DNA from: Voacanga thouarsii
Taxonomy: Eukaryota; Streptophyta; Magnoliopsida; Gentianales; Apocynaceae
Direction of reading: 5' to 3'
Assembly: GCA_026120185.1 (NCBI GenBank)
Contig: JANUWF010001719.1
Coordinates: forward strand, 1,922,001-1,986,000
DNA: 64,000 nucleotides
Shown here: piece by piece, positions 12,570 through 24,325 of the stretch
How the letters are laid out: every line of letters starts with the position of its first letter
How positions within the stretch are numbered: the stretch's first letter is position 1
Position numbers and translations under genes: made by a program
The notes under the pieces: model-generated
The model's input: only the letters and a program-made list of their open reading frames with translations
The model's database searches: none
Told to the model about the DNA's origin: nothing

Positions 12570-14281
12570 TCTTGGGAAGATTAACGGTTTCCTAAGCTAA
12601 GTGTATTAACCACCACAAATTAATTTCCCTTCTAGGTAATGATCTAGAGAATAACTCTATCGTGGGATGGCCGTTTCCTCTCATTTCCTATGGACATACC
12701 TCGCACTATAACCTCCAACGTGGGCTGGCCGATCATAGTACGTGCCCCGGGTTATTAATTACATCCTTCCATTAGATCTAGATCCTTGTGGTATCCCCAT
12801 CCTATACGGGTTCACTCCCAGGGTGACGCGAGGGGATTCACGATTTCTAATGAGGACCGTGATGGAAGCCGTGGGGCCGATGGAACCCCTCTCCCACTTA
12901 GTCTTTTAAAATAAAGGTTTTCTGGAAAATATCATTTTGAAATTTCCATTAAGTTTTTCTTAACTCAAAAATAAAATATCTAAGTCCAATAAAATCTCTA
13001 TGTCAAGGCTTATATCCTTTGAGAGATTTCCTCCATGGACTAATTTTATATAAGTTAAAACTTAATGATTTCAAAAAAAATTTCAATTAAAACTTTCTAG
13101 AGACTTTGGTCTCAAGTTTATTTGACAAAATCATTTTTCTAGTCCAAAACAAAACAAAATGGCTCTCCATTTTAATTTACAAAAATATCTAAATCCAATA
13201 TATTTTCTATGTCAAGGATTAAATCATTTGAGAAAATATTTAAGGATTAATTTTTGTACCAATTAAAATAACCATTTAGTTTTTAAAGAAAAATATTTTT
13301 TCTTGCCAAAACAAAAGGTTCCCAAAGACTTTGGTCTTTGAGAAAAAGCACACATAGGTACATAAAAAAAATAGCATGCTAGAAAACAATAAACGTTTTC
13401 ATGCTTTTCTATTTTTTTAAACCTAAGTGCCCAAATAATAGAATTAAACACATTAATTAATTAATTAATGATCTTCTTTAATCCTAAAATCCCTTACTAA
13501 TATTTTTCATGCAAATATATTCCAAGAATATAAATATTGTAAAAATATTAACTTCGCTGGTATGGGACCCAAAACGAAAAAGGAAAAAAAAAATAAAAAA
13601 ATTGCAGAAAAAACTCTGGCGGTCCACTGCACCGCGCCGCACCGGAACCACGCCCGCGTGGCCTGCTGTCCACCGCGCCCCCTCGGTGCACCAGCCGCAC
13701 CAGATCAGACGCGCCTCAACCTGCCAAGCCGCGACCCGCCCGCCCGAGTGCCCCGCGCCCGCGCCCGATTCTCCTCTGCTGCCGACCCGCGAACTCGCCC
13801 GATTACCCGCGCGCCAATTGAATTTCAATTGCAACATCAAATTAATTCGGCTTCAATTCACACGCAATTGGCTCGGCTTCGCGGCTCCAGCAGCACGGCT
13901 CCACTCACAGATATTGCGGCTCGGCTCGGCGGCTTATGAACAATGTCATCTTCTTCGTTATTTCCACTGTCCGCGCGCGAATTTGCAGAAGCTTCCTTTT
14001 TCGATTTCTTTCTTATTTCTTTGGCTTCTTTGGACATTTTTACTTACAAAAAACATCTAAAACAAAAACACAACCGCCTATACCCATTAAAATTGGGTTT
14101 ACACGATTAAAACACCAAAGCCAAAAAAAAATTACAGAGATCCTATACTTCCACTGTGAAGCTTACAAATCCACCTATCCCATACCAAAACAGCGAAGGA
14201 TCATAGGTATAATCATCTTCTCCATTTTATTAACTACCATGCTCCATATATTGATTAAAACCAATGTCTCTGATACCACTT
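12570..14281 (-). other. Untranslated leader of copia A with a GC-rich patch
   Basis: This is the region between the PBS and gag on the minus strand. It is mostly AT-rich and repetitive, but 13615-13930 is strikingly rich in GCC/CGC (for example GCACCGCGCCGCACCGG). Overlapping ORFs run through it on both strands (118 codons minus, 183 and 125 codons plus). These look like composition effects; no recognisable protein was found. The GC-rich block could be a structured leader or captured sequence. Confidence 0.5.
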
Positions 14282-16322
14282 TGATGGAAAATGCAGAAAC
14301 AGGGAGCCATGGACGAAGAAAAAAAAAAAACACAGAGAGAAAAATTAAACGTGAGCCATAAAGGCCATGCGGAAGCGTGAAGATCATACATTTGCGTTCC
14401 TTAACCCTCCTAGGTTGCGTAGGAACAGATTGAACGGCTGGAATCGCCTCACTTTGCACACTTGAAGGAGCTTCCGGTTGAACACCCGCTAGCCTTCGAC
14501 TTCGTCTTGTTTGCATTAACGCTTAGCTCTCCAGCTCTCGGGATATTCCTCAGCCTAACCTCTAGCCGGTGAACACTATGGTGAAGAGGAAGGGTCTCAA
14601 TTCTCCTTGGTTTACCTGCTATTGGTTAGCAAAGTCCAAGGAGAAACAAAGAAGGAGAAAACGTGAGAGAGAGGAGAGAAAGAGACCACGTGAGTGTGTG
14701 GCTTGGGAAAGAAAAAATTAGGGTTTTTCCTTTTCAAAGAGTTGTTTAGGTTTAGCCTAAACTAGGTCTCTCAATCTCTGATAAACATCTCTCCGGGATT
14801 TCAAAATACCCGGATGTTATCCTGAGAAACAGTTTGGCCTAACCTTAAACTCCTATTAACCGTATCTGGAAAAAACCCTAAGGTCCAAGCTATTAGGCCA
14901 GATAAATATTTATTATTTTTCTTGGACCCAAAAGGCCCAAAATAATAAATATTAATTAATTATTTTCTGGGCTTACATAAGTAACCCAATAAATAATTAA
15001 TGAGCCCAAATGAACCATAATAATTAATCTTTAATTATTTATTTCTTGGGCCTACATAAATAACCCAATAAATAATTAAACATTAATTATTTCCCCTAGT
15101 TTAAGCCCAGGTTAATTTCTTAATTATTCATACTGGATCTAGGCCCTGAATAATTAATTAACCAAATAAACTAGATAATTAATTTCTCTCAACTCCTATT
15201 TTATTTATTTATTTATTTATTTTATTCCAATCCAATAATAAATTAAACTTCCTGAATAAAATAAAATAAAACAAAATAAAATAAAATCCTCTTCAACTGA
15301 GACCAATTCCTCAACCCAAAAATAGTTAGGACTTACGGGCTATCCCGAGGACCAAAAAGACACATCGCCTTGGCTGCTAAAATGACCAAAATACCCCTGC
15401 TATATAAATAGCTGTATTTTGTATTTTAAATATTTCCTAATATCACCATAAGGAAATATTGACCCCAAGGACAATGCTGCGTTAGCAAAGTCTCCGACCT
15501 ACAGGTGAAATGACTAAAATACCCCTCTACACATCGCCGTACATTTAGAGAGGAAGAAGTGTACTAACATCCCTCTAAATGACATCTACCATCCTTAGGC
15601 TTCTAGTCCAATGATCCACGACTTCTTGTAGTGTTTCCGCTTTCCAAGGGAGCTACCCTAAAGCAAACATCCAAGTCATGTTTCCCAGGGCCCTGGATAA
15701 TTTAGACCATTCGGACAACCACAAGGGGCGATATAGTGCATAAACTATCTTGTATAAGTCTGTCTTAACTAACTAGTCACACATACCCAACATGCAAGTA
15801 TATTGGCCCTATGATAGAACCTCAACTACAGCAAATCAAAGTATATGCTTCCAGCTTCGCTAGACCACCAACTCATACTCAAGTCGTAGAGTACTAGTCC
15901 ACGCTGTAGCGGTAGTAGTCTAGGTTTCTACCATATAGTACTTTGAGAAACCACTACTACTGGTCCTATTCGACTATTCGAAATACGCTTATGTCATGAA
16001 GTGAGTGGACTACCCACTGGCTAATGGTAAGCCATTCCCCATTTGGAATTCATAACATAATAACCTAAACATGATGAGGTTCCCAGTCTCATCAATAGGT
16101 TAAGAACAAATGTTTATGTGTTAAATAACCCGTGATCCATACCTTACTGTGAAAGACCACCATTCACATGGATCACTTATTTAAACACAATGGGTCTGTT
16201 CCAAACGAAAATCGTGCACAAACAAAAAGTAAATTCACAAACAATTTCTGAAAATAAATTCTTTTATTAAATAATTCGATTTTACATCAGAAACCTAGTC
16301 TAAGAGGGCATACAATCCAACA
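14282..16322 (-). repeat. 5' LTR of copia A
   Basis: Near-identical to 6509-8547, with TG/CA ends on both strands. It is flanked outside by GAAAA (target duplication) and inside by the Met-tRNA primer-binding site. The promoter and transcription start of the element would lie here on the minus strand; a TATAAATA-type box could not be assigned uniquely because of the many AT-rich phrases. Confidence 0.95.
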
Positions 16323-16520
16323 GAAAATTATTGGCGTAATCCTGGCTTTAGCTTGGCCTCGTTTGCTCACCGTTTCAAGAATCGTCACAGGGGTAGATTG
16401 TGGACGTCGCGTATTCAGAATGAGATGGACGAACGTAATCTTGATTCACCACCTCATTGCGGCTTATGCCATCGCAGTGGACATAATAGGAGAAATTACA
16501 ATCACGGTGCTATAGAATGA
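16323..16520 (+). pseudogene. MURA transposase, C-terminal end (MULE-1), after copia A
   Basis: The MURA reading frame left at 6508 resumes in frame here with ENYWRNPGF and runs to a stop at 16518-16520. It contains a CX2CX4H zinc-knuckle-like motif, CGLCHRSGHNRRN, near the C-terminus. The corresponding end of the MURA in MULE-2 (about 43830) carries CENCHQAGHNR, showing that the two transposases share this tail. Confidence 0.88.
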
Positions 16521-16939
16521 ATTAAACATCTATTTAAGTTTTATATTTAGATGGCTAAATTTGTTTAGATACATTACTCATTTGTAACTTTAATTTTTAA
16601 TATTTGTTGTACATCGTGATTTAAATTATTTATCTTTACTTTTGTGTTTATTTATTTGTACTTAATTTGATGTTGGCTATATATCGTTCCTTTGTATTTA
16701 TTTTTAATTTCTCTAAATCGGTTCTATTAATTAAGATAGAATGTACCGTTGAGAAAGTGCAGCATTTGCTCATCTATACCGTTGTCTGTGCAACGCTACA
16801 TCCTACAGAGCGTACACTATTAGTAGCCCATTATTGTTGGTTTAGGTATGAAACACACATTTAAAAAAAAAAATCTTATTAGTATTTTAAATTAATAATA
16901 AATATAGTATTTTCTTAAGAATTGATTATTCATGTTGAA
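16521..16939. other. AT-rich spacer between MURA and PMD remnants
   Basis: No convincing coding sequence. The N-terminal two-thirds of the PMD gene would be expected here in a complete element and was not found, so an internal deletion is likely. Confidence 0.5.
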
Positions 16940-18311
16940 ATAGTTGTGGGTTTGGGAGCGTTTCCCTACTATCAGACCGAGTAGAGTTCGTCCGATTGAG
17001 GATCTTGATTCCCAGGCCCCGAGAGGATCAGCATGAGAGGGATCATTAGAACTTGCACGCACTCCGACACATGTGCTTCTCACCTATATGGATCAGTTAG
17101 ATAAAATGTAACGTGATCATATAAGTCTTACTTTAACCAATTTTCTTTCAACGCTAATTTTAAATTCGTTATTTATTATTGATACTGACAGTTTACCTTT
17201 ATACATTTTATCTGGCAACCTTATGATGAGCACATGTTGGCTACTTTACCCCCGTAATGCACTCATAGACGACACATTTGGGTATCTATCACATCCCACA
17301 TTTGTTGGGAAACAATAGAAGTGCATTGCCCAGATAGAGTCATGTGACAGTTTGGATTTGTGCAGACAATACCTGCTGCAGTTGACACCGATGACAATTT
17401 GCATGCCCGTGACATGAGAACTATCGGTGCAGGGTGGTCCGAGATAAATTCAATACATCTCGTGAATTGGGTTAATATGCATTCAACAGTTCTTCTTAGA
17501 CAACATAGTTACGATCAAAATATAGTCTCACCTGACTATACAGCATGGTATTGGACTTACACTAGGCGAATGATTGGTAATCCGATTATAACGCAACCTA
17601 ATCCTTTGGGCTACCAATGAACGGTGGGGCGACAGAAGTATTGGTATGTAAATTTTCTTACATAATATTATAAAATATATAATTTACACTCAAATAATTT
17701 ATTGACATTTCAAAATACATATATAGGCTTATTCGATGTATCGGATATTGTACCTTGGCAATGAAGGCTATCAAAATACGGATGCTGTGAGTAGATAAGT
17801 GTTTGCATCAATAACGGATCTCGCTATGCGTTCGTTGATTGCCGCTGGTGAGGCAAGTCGTTTAAACCACCCACTTTATGAACCAGCTAGACGAAGCTAT
17901 ACTGCTCAATCGATACCTCCGATCTCGCAAGAAGTTAATCGCGGAGTTTTCTCGGTGCGGAGAGAGGGTAGACGGGCATACAGACATACTGTACCTAATA
18001 TTCATATACATGATCACTCTTCATCAGTACACAATTATGAATAAGGTGATCCTGTAGAAGTTGAAAATAGGCAAGTTGATTTTATTACTCCACAGCACCT
18101 AGTCTTCGATACTAGATGCTTATCTTCAACTGATGAATTTGATACCGGCCATTCTTTTGGACGGTCTCAAATATGGCACAGACATTCTATAGATATTCCC
18201 GATCCATCTCACCATTATGATTAGCAAGGTACAATACAACTAGAAGAACCACCTGAAAAACAACAACAACAGCCTCAGAGACGAGTTCAACCTCTAAGGA
18301 ACCGTCGATGA
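16940..18311 (+). pseudogene. Plant mobile domain (PMD, MAIN/MAIL1-like) gene, C-terminal remnant (MULE-1)
   Basis: PMD proteins are plant-specific; the host copies MAIN and MAIL1 act in the nucleus with a PP7-like phosphatase, and related copies travel inside MULEs. Pieces seen: LWVWERFPTIRPSRVRP (about 16945-16995), the block around QTIPAAVDTDDNLHARDMR (17361-17420) and DYTAWYWTYTRRMIGNP (about 17535-17585) in one frame. After a likely intron (about 17630-17725) follows a tail ending with a Gln-rich run and RVQPLRNRR at 18311. Stops at about 16988, 17255, 17797, 18042 and 18222 and the missing N-terminus mark it as dead. Assignment to PMD rests on family phrases I recall, not on a search. 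Confidence 0.75.
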
Positions 18312-18627
18312 TTTCATTGTGAGACTAGTTTTCATATTTTTTTTAGATTATTTCTTGTGTAATAAATTTTATTATTTGTATCACGTTTTAGAGTTCAATT
18401 TAGTTTGGCCATTTTAAAGACAAAATTAATAATAATAGAACTTTAATGACAAATATAATATAAAATTTTTAAATGATTTTTTTAAAACTTTAATATTTCA
18501 CACATTATCCTAATTTAGTTAAATTATAAATTATTTGGATTATGAAATGTAAGGGGATTATGAAATTTAAATAATTGATATTTAAATTTAAATATTATTT
18601 AAATAGTCGACACTATAATTTTAGTGT
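18312..18627. other. AT-rich non-coding DNA after the PMD remnant
   Basis: Only A/T-rich sequence with no open frame of note; probably the 3' region of MULE-1. Confidence 0.5.
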
Positions 18628-19645
18628 ATTTAGATAATTGAGAATTTATATTTTTTTAATTTTCTTCAATAATTAAATATTATAAATTAAATTTAAATTT
18701 AAATTAAAATTTATTTCAAAATCCAATACAAATAAAATTAACTGTAGTAACAATAGAATACGTATATTACATGTTAATATCAAATTTAAATTAATAAATT
18801 TTTATTGTGTGTTATTTAAATTTATATAGGTCTTTATATATTTTTTGTCATTTAAAAGTATTAATTCCTTTGAAATACAAAGTTGGAAATTTGTAAAATT
18901 GAAATATAAGAAATAAGAGGAAGAAGTCACAAAAATGATAAAATGCTTACAAAAAAAAAAAAGAGGATAGTTTTAATATATTTAGATAGTTGAGAATTTA
19001 AAATATTATAATTTTTTAACGAATAATTAAATATTATAAATTAAATTGCAAATAAAAATTTATTTCAAAATCTAATATAAATAAAATTAACTGTAGTAAA
19101 AATATAAATATTACTTGTTATGATCAAATTTAAATTAATAAAATTTAATTATTAATTATTTAAATTTATATAGGTCTTTATATATTTTGTGTTATTTAAA
19201 AGTTTATTTCCTTTTACAATAGAGAAAAAAATTACAAAAAAACAATGAACGGATGATTATAGTAGAGACTTTAAATTCAATAAAAAAGAAATGAGAGGAA
19301 GAAGTCACAAAAAATGGTAAAATGCTTACAATATATAAAAAAAAAAAGAAGACATTTTTAGTATATTTAGATAGTTGGGAATTTAAAATTTTATAATTTT
19401 TTAGTGAATAATTAAATATTATAAATTAAAATGTAAATAAAAATTTATTTTAAAATATGTGCATATAAATAAAATTAATTATAATAAAACATGTATATTA
19501 CTTGTAATGATTAAATTTAAATTATTAATTATTTAAAATTATATAAGTCTTTATATATTTTGTGTTATTTAAAAATATTAATTTCTTTTATAATAGAAAA
19601 AAAGAAATTACAAAAAAAATATTTTTTGTGTTATTTAACAGTATT
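18628..19645. repeat. Three imperfect tandem copies of an AT-rich unit of about 350 bp
   Basis: Copies begin near 18628, 18975 and 19352. Each has, in the same order, TTTAGATAGTTGAGAATTT, AATAATTAAATATTATAAATT, AAATTTATTTCAAAAT, AAATAAAATTAACTGTAGTA and ATAGGTCTTTATATATTTTG. Two copies also share the flanking phrase GAGGAAGAAGTCACAAAAA..GGTAAAATGCTTACAA. They lie inside MULE-1 close to its right end. Confidence 0.75.
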
Positions 19646-19684
19646 AATAATAATAAAGAAAAAAATTAAAAAATAATAATAAAT

Positions 19685-19790
19685 GCATCTCGCAAGAGTG
19701 ATTTGTGAGGCACAACAAATCTCACAAAATTAATTTGCGAGTACAAAAAACAATGCAAGATGCGAGGTGAATGTTGGACACGGTGAATGT
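19685..19790. repeat. Right end module of MULE-1
   Basis: Contains CTCGCAAGAGTGATTTGTGAGG, AATCTCACAAA, TTTGCGAG and GATGCGAGG. Read on the minus strand it lines up with the left end at about 1466-1535, both having TCGCA, TTTGTGAG, CAAATCAC and GCGA in the same order. GAATGTTGGACACG is repeated in tandem at about 19762-19790. Confidence 0.5.
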
Positions 19791-20977
19791 TGGACACGAT
19801 CATCTACCGCTTCTTCAACCACCCTTCATTTGGATTTTGACTAATTCGATCAAACTCCCGCTGGATAGCCGTTCTAAAATGTTTTTTTTTTTTTCAAGAA
19901 TGGTACCAAAACATTTTTAAAGATGAAATGACGAAATTATCCTGAAAAAATTCCATATATGCGGTGTACTGGGCTGATCAACGTTGGAATTTAATACGAT
20001 CGGACAAAATTAGTCATTCAAGTACTGCGTGGGTGATCCTTAATTTTTTTTAGATAGGGGAAAGTATATATTAATTTTTTAGATAGGGGAAATATATACA
20101 ATTTATTTTTTTAAAAAAATCTTTTGCCCTAAAAACTATTATCTAACGTTATCATAGTTTTAGCATTCATAATATAAAGCCTTATTCTTTTTTAATATTT
20201 TTCTTTTTAATGGTTAAATAATAAAAAGGTAATTACTAAATTAAGTTTTTCTTTTTATGCTTAGTTACTAAAAAGATAATTACTAAGCTAATATTGAAAC
20301 CAAAGAATAGACTAGCACTATTAATTTGGTAACTAAAATTTTAATAATTAAATCCTAAAAAAGAAACAATAAAAATTTAATAGTTAAATATTTAATAATC
20401 AAATATTAAAACGAAAAGCAGTAAAACAAAAAGGAAGATTGTATAAAAGAATATTATAGAGAATGTCAGAATTCCAAACCGTCAAAGTTCGGCTTGGAAA
20501 CATTTCGAACCTAAAATTTTGCCTGAAAGGCCAAATTGGCCTTCTTTGTTCCCATCAATTTTGTTTTTATTTTTATTTTTATTTTTTGGTAGTAACTACT
20601 ACAAATCTAAGAAAGCCTTTAACTACATGTGTATAAAAGGATGAATACTTAAGTTATACACATAATTTTCATTGGGCAATTAGCCTAAATATAATCCTTG
20701 GACTGGGGGGGGGGGTTGAGGGAAAAAAAAAAAAACAAATCAACACATCCGAACTAGACTAAATCAACCCGAATCACTGTATTTAATGTGGTTTGATTTA
20801 ATTTCGATTTCAAAAGTTTTCAACCCGTAAAAAGCTTAATATATATATATATATATATATATATACTTTTTTCTTTAAAAAACTTAAGTGAAATATTTAC
20901 AATTTGTAAACTTTTTATATAATTAACTTTTGTAGTCTTATAGCTTTTGGTTTGCAATCTTTTCATTCATGCTAATG
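19791..20977. other. AT-rich intergenic DNA
   Basis: No gene recognised. Contains simple sequence: (G)10 near 20706, poly-A at about 20722-20735 and a (TA)n tract at about 20840-20865. A short duplicated phrase TTTTTTAGATAGGGGAAA occurs at about 20045 and 20078. Confidence 0.5.
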
Positions 20978-21860
20978 TCAGGGTGGCAATTGTGTCGTGT
21001 TTAGGTTGATAAGTCGTGTCAACTTAAGATAATTATACACAATATACTAATCTGAACATAATTTAATTAATAAACATGTCGTGTCGTGTCAATCTATTTA
21101 TTTTCGTATCGTGTTTGTATTATAAAACGAGTTGATATGATTAGATACAAAAATTAAATATATAATTATTAAATCCATCAATCTGAATACCTACAAAACC
21201 TGCCAATCTGTCCACCCATTATACAAAATTTTTTTAAAAATTAAATCAAACCATATTAAATTAAAAAAACTAATAAAACAATCTAGAAAGTCATAAATAA
21301 CCAATAAAATAACAAACCATCCAATTAAATATTTAGAGATCGCAATAAATTCATAATATTTAATCTTAAAAATCTAAACAAATATAATTTTGTAATAAAA
21401 TTGAATTGTTCAAAAAATTATTTTCTCTAACTAAAAGTCATTGTAATAATATTATTATTATAGATACTAAATAATAATTAATTAAAAATGATTCATTTAC
21501 CATATATCAAGCAAATAGTCACATTAACATAATTTATTTTTCAGAAGAGGTCTCGTATAATTAAACAAAATAGACACACAAATAATTCAATTAATTCATA
21601 TAATAAAATTTAATTCAATTAATTCATGTAAAAAAAATTAAATTATCTAATTTTTTATAGTAAAATCTATAAGGTATTATAAAAAATATTAAATATAAAT
21701 ATTAAAAAAAGTTAAACGGATTTGCGAGTTGAACCGGTTTATGACCCAAATTCGTTTAAAGTTAAACGGGTCAATTTGTTTCAATTCGAACTCGTGAAAT
21801 CCCAACCCTAACAGTTATAATTATATCGTTTTCGTGTCGTATTTAATATTGACATTCCTA
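20978..21860. mobile_element. Non-autonomous hAT-type element with 8-bp target duplication
   Basis: The element starts TCAGGGTGGCAATTGTGTCG and its complement starts TAGGAATGTCAATATT, giving short imperfect inverted termini of the hAT kind. It is flanked by TGCTAATG (20970-20977) and TGCTGATG (21861-21868), an 8-bp duplication with one mismatch, the hAT hallmark. Subterminal GTGTCGTGT phrases repeat near the left end and CGTGTCGTA is seen near the right end. The interior is AT-rich and has no transposase frame. Confidence 0.75.
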
Positions 21861-21868
21861 TGCTGATG

Positions 21869-22400
21869 CCTCCTCTTTCTTTAGTTTATCAACTTCTTCA
21901 CCTTACTATCCTTTTACGTCTCAACCACCTCTTCATCTCGATATTCCTTTTTTTTTTTTCATTTGTATTATTATCAAAATAATTTTTTATTTAATATAAT
22001 ATAAGATTATGATATATTTTATTTGATAATAATTTTTATAATAACAATTAGTTCAAACCAAATAAACTAAGGTTTTAATTTGTTTGAAAATTTTTAAACC
22101 ACAATTATTAATTTAATTTGAAAAATAACTAAAACAAAATCAAACTAAATGAATTGAAACTGAACTAAACCAAGCCAAATTATAAACACACTTGGACTTT
22201 TCTTGTATTATTTTTGTCTTTAATTTTATTTTACTTATTATCATCTATAAGTTTTTTAATACCATTTTTGTTTTTAAATATATATATATATATTTATATA
22301 TTTTCATCATCAAACTAATTTCGAAGTATTAAAGTACTCTTTAAGACCTAATTTTCATAAAAAGTTGAAGGGCAAAAACATCTGCAGACAACATCCCCAA
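21869..22400. other. AT-rich intergenic DNA
   Basis: No feature beyond poly-T at about 21950-21959 and a (TA)n tract near 22280. Confidence 0.5.
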
Positions 22401-22419
22401 CTCCTAACCTCGCTTCCCG

Positions 22420-22677
22420 TTGCAATCAACGGTTGATATACTCTACAGATTCTACCACTGTCACCCTCTCTCAGCCGTCTTCATAGTGGATTCCTGCAAG
22501 AAATTGGCAAAATTGGGACCTGAATCAGGAGAATCGAGCATGGAGTCCCTTAGATACGCTATGTTTGCTGACTTGTGTGCCAAAGCTCGCTCACCTCAAT
22601 TCCTTATATTCCAAAGAATAAGCTGCAATGTTGTCAGAAGTCAGGAGCACCGAGCTGGTGAAGCAATATATATATAA
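22420..22677 (+). CDS. Small unidentified ORF (85 codons)
   Basis: An open frame with base composition closer to plant coding DNA than its surroundings. It contains a second Met (22540) beginning MESLRYAMFADLCAKARS. It may be a first exon rather than a whole gene; the last codons run into an ATATATATAA stretch. An exon-like block flanked by CAG and GTATG lies further on (about 23401-23517). I do not recognise the protein and saw no domain, signal peptide or membrane segment. It could also be chance. Confidence 0.25.
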   Translation: MQSTVDILYRFYHCHPLSAVFIVDSCKKLAKLGPESGESSMESLRYAMFADLCAKARSPQFLIFQRISCNVVRSQEHRAGEAIYI

Positions 22678-23648
22678 ATATAAAAATATATAATGCCTGA
22701 AAACACTTGAGCTCGTGCATTTTGTCCTTGCCACTACCATCTTCTTCGCAATCATCCATTGTGTTTGTTGAAATAACCCTAGAGCAACAATTGTAATCTT
22801 TGGACGGAATCAGAATTTAGGATTTGTGATGCAAAGTTACCGGAAATAAAATGATGGCAAATAATTTGTTAATTTTAAAAAAGTAAAAGGCAAGATTTAA
22901 ATAATTTTTTAAAAATTCTTTTCATTTTCAAAAGATATAAATAGTTTTGTACTTAAAACTAAAAAAGACGAAAATTGATGTTTTATAGAGTAGTCGTATA
23001 TAATTTTTTTAAGTAAAATGATATTATTTTTACAGTACAAAAATTTATGTTGAAAATTGTAATTATTAATATTTATTAAATCGTGACTATTTTTATGATG
23101 GTACTTTTTTGTAATCAAGTCATAAGGATTATTTATAATTGCTTGAATAATTTTTGTATACAAAAATTTATGCAAAGAAATTACGCAATCATTTATTGGT
23201 GAGAATAAAATTGGCGAAAATTTTATAATGTGTATAATGGCTGCGTGTTATTTTTTGGTGGAATGGTTTTTCTTTTTTTTTTTTTTTTTGGATTCACTAT
23301 ACAAACGTTAGTTTATTAGATGTAACTGTTTCATTACACAAATGAATAAGGTTCTTGACTTCCTTCTCTTATTTGTGCAAATCTTTGCTTTATTCAACAG
23401 GTTTGGTCTCTAGTATATCTCAAGTGGGTTTGTTCCTTCAGTTAAGGAGGTGAATAACGAGAAGCATCTGTTTCCAGCCATTCCCCTTCTAAATATAAAG
23501 CCAGCCCATAGAGTATGTTCCTATTTGTCAACTATGTACTTAATTTTATGGTTTTTTATGTCTATTTGTTGATTTGTTTTTCACAATCAGCTTTTGACTT
23601 ATCTTTCTCTATATTGGGTTACATGCATGGACACTACAATTTATAGAG
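22678..23648. other. AT-rich DNA with one exon-like block
   Basis: Mostly A/T-rich. About 23401-23517 is GC-richer, preceded by TATTCAACAG and followed by GTATGTTCC, so it could be an internal exon on the plus strand; the frame with VPSVKEVNNEKHLFPAIPLL is open after an early stop. No relation to a known protein was recognised. A poly-T run lies at about 23272-23289. Confidence 0.3.
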
Positions 23649-24325
23649 TGTTAGAACAATCAATTTATAGTGTTACTATAATATAATTATTGATTTTAGT
23701 AATTTTAATCAGTCTAAAAGTGTAATTACGTTCGTTTAATAGAGTGAAATATAATTAATAAATTATTTTAAATTAAAAAAATAATTTATTAAAATTTAAT
23801 CTAACTGTATTCGACCAGTTCCTTTCAATGGCTCTTAATTATGGAAAAAAAATAAATTATCAATATTTATAATTTATTAATGATAAATTGCAGTAATCAA
23901 AAGTTGTATTTGAAATGGAGTATGATAAGTGGAGATAGTCGTACCCAACTATATTTATCCAATTTTGATACTCTATAAATATTGGTATTTGAGATAGAAT
24001 AAAATATACGGAGATAGTTAGATATAACTAACTGTACATATTAGTTTAAGACTCTATATCAATACATTGAGAAACAACATACGAATTACAACATTCTATC
24101 AGAATTTGTGTGAGTTTACTCTCAACAAAGAGAGAAAAATACGATAAATAATTTTTTGATCCCAAGAGATTACACTGAAAAAGACTTTGGAGTCTGAAGT
24201 ATCACTAGAACACTAAGCTTCTCGAGTCATATTTTTGAAAATGATGTCTATAAATGTATGTTTCGTTTTCATGAACTATGGATTTTAATCTAGTTAATAC
24301 ATAGATATATCATATTCCCAACAAT
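23649..24325 (+). repeat. 5' LTR of degenerate copia C
   Basis: Starts TGTTAGAACAATC and ends ATTCCCAACA, directly followed by a Met-tRNA primer-binding site (CGGTATCAGAGCC, about 24328-24340). No matching 3' LTR was found downstream, so the assignment rests on the TG/CA ends, the PBS and the copia remnants that follow. Confidence 0.7.

Larger units (their letters stand above)
6509..16322 (-). mobile_element. Copia A: full-length Ty1/copia retrotransposon inserted in MURA of MULE-1
   Basis: Two long direct repeats (6509-8547 and 14282-16322, about 2.04 kb each) bound a minus-strand gag-pol. A primer-binding site complementary to initiator Met-tRNA (TGGTATCAGAGAC on minus, about 14266-14281) adjoins the right LTR, which is the 5' LTR. 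A polypurine tract (GAGTGCAAGTGGGAGAT on minus, about 8548-8565) adjoins the left LTR, which is the 3' LTR. Both LTRs start TG and end CA. The LTRs differ only by scattered substitutions and small indels, so the insertion is the younger event relative to the heavily decayed MULE. Gag-pol is frameshifted, so it cannot move on its own. Confidence 0.95.
1380..19790 (+). mobile_element. MULE-1: degenerate Mutator-like element with MURA and PMD remnants, split by copia A
   Basis: Two plus-strand coding remnants, a MURA transposase (from 3920) and a plant mobile domain gene (to 18311), lie between related end sequences. The left end (about 1380-1545) has modules such as GATTTGTGAGG and CGCAAATCAC. 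The right end (about 19685-19790) carries the same modules in inverted arrangement, with CTCGCAA and CCTCACAAATC when read on the minus strand. Without copia A (9.8 kb) the element would be about 8.6 kb. The exact ends and target duplication could not be fixed, so the outer boundaries are approximate. A MULE is secure from the coding remnants; this pair of ends is an inference. Confidence 0.6.

Noticed and set aside
13509..14060. 183- and 125-codon ORFs on plus and a 118-codon ORF on minus in copia A leader
   Set aside because: Explained by the GC-rich composition of the leader, where stop codons are rare; no domain and wrong strand for the element for two of them.
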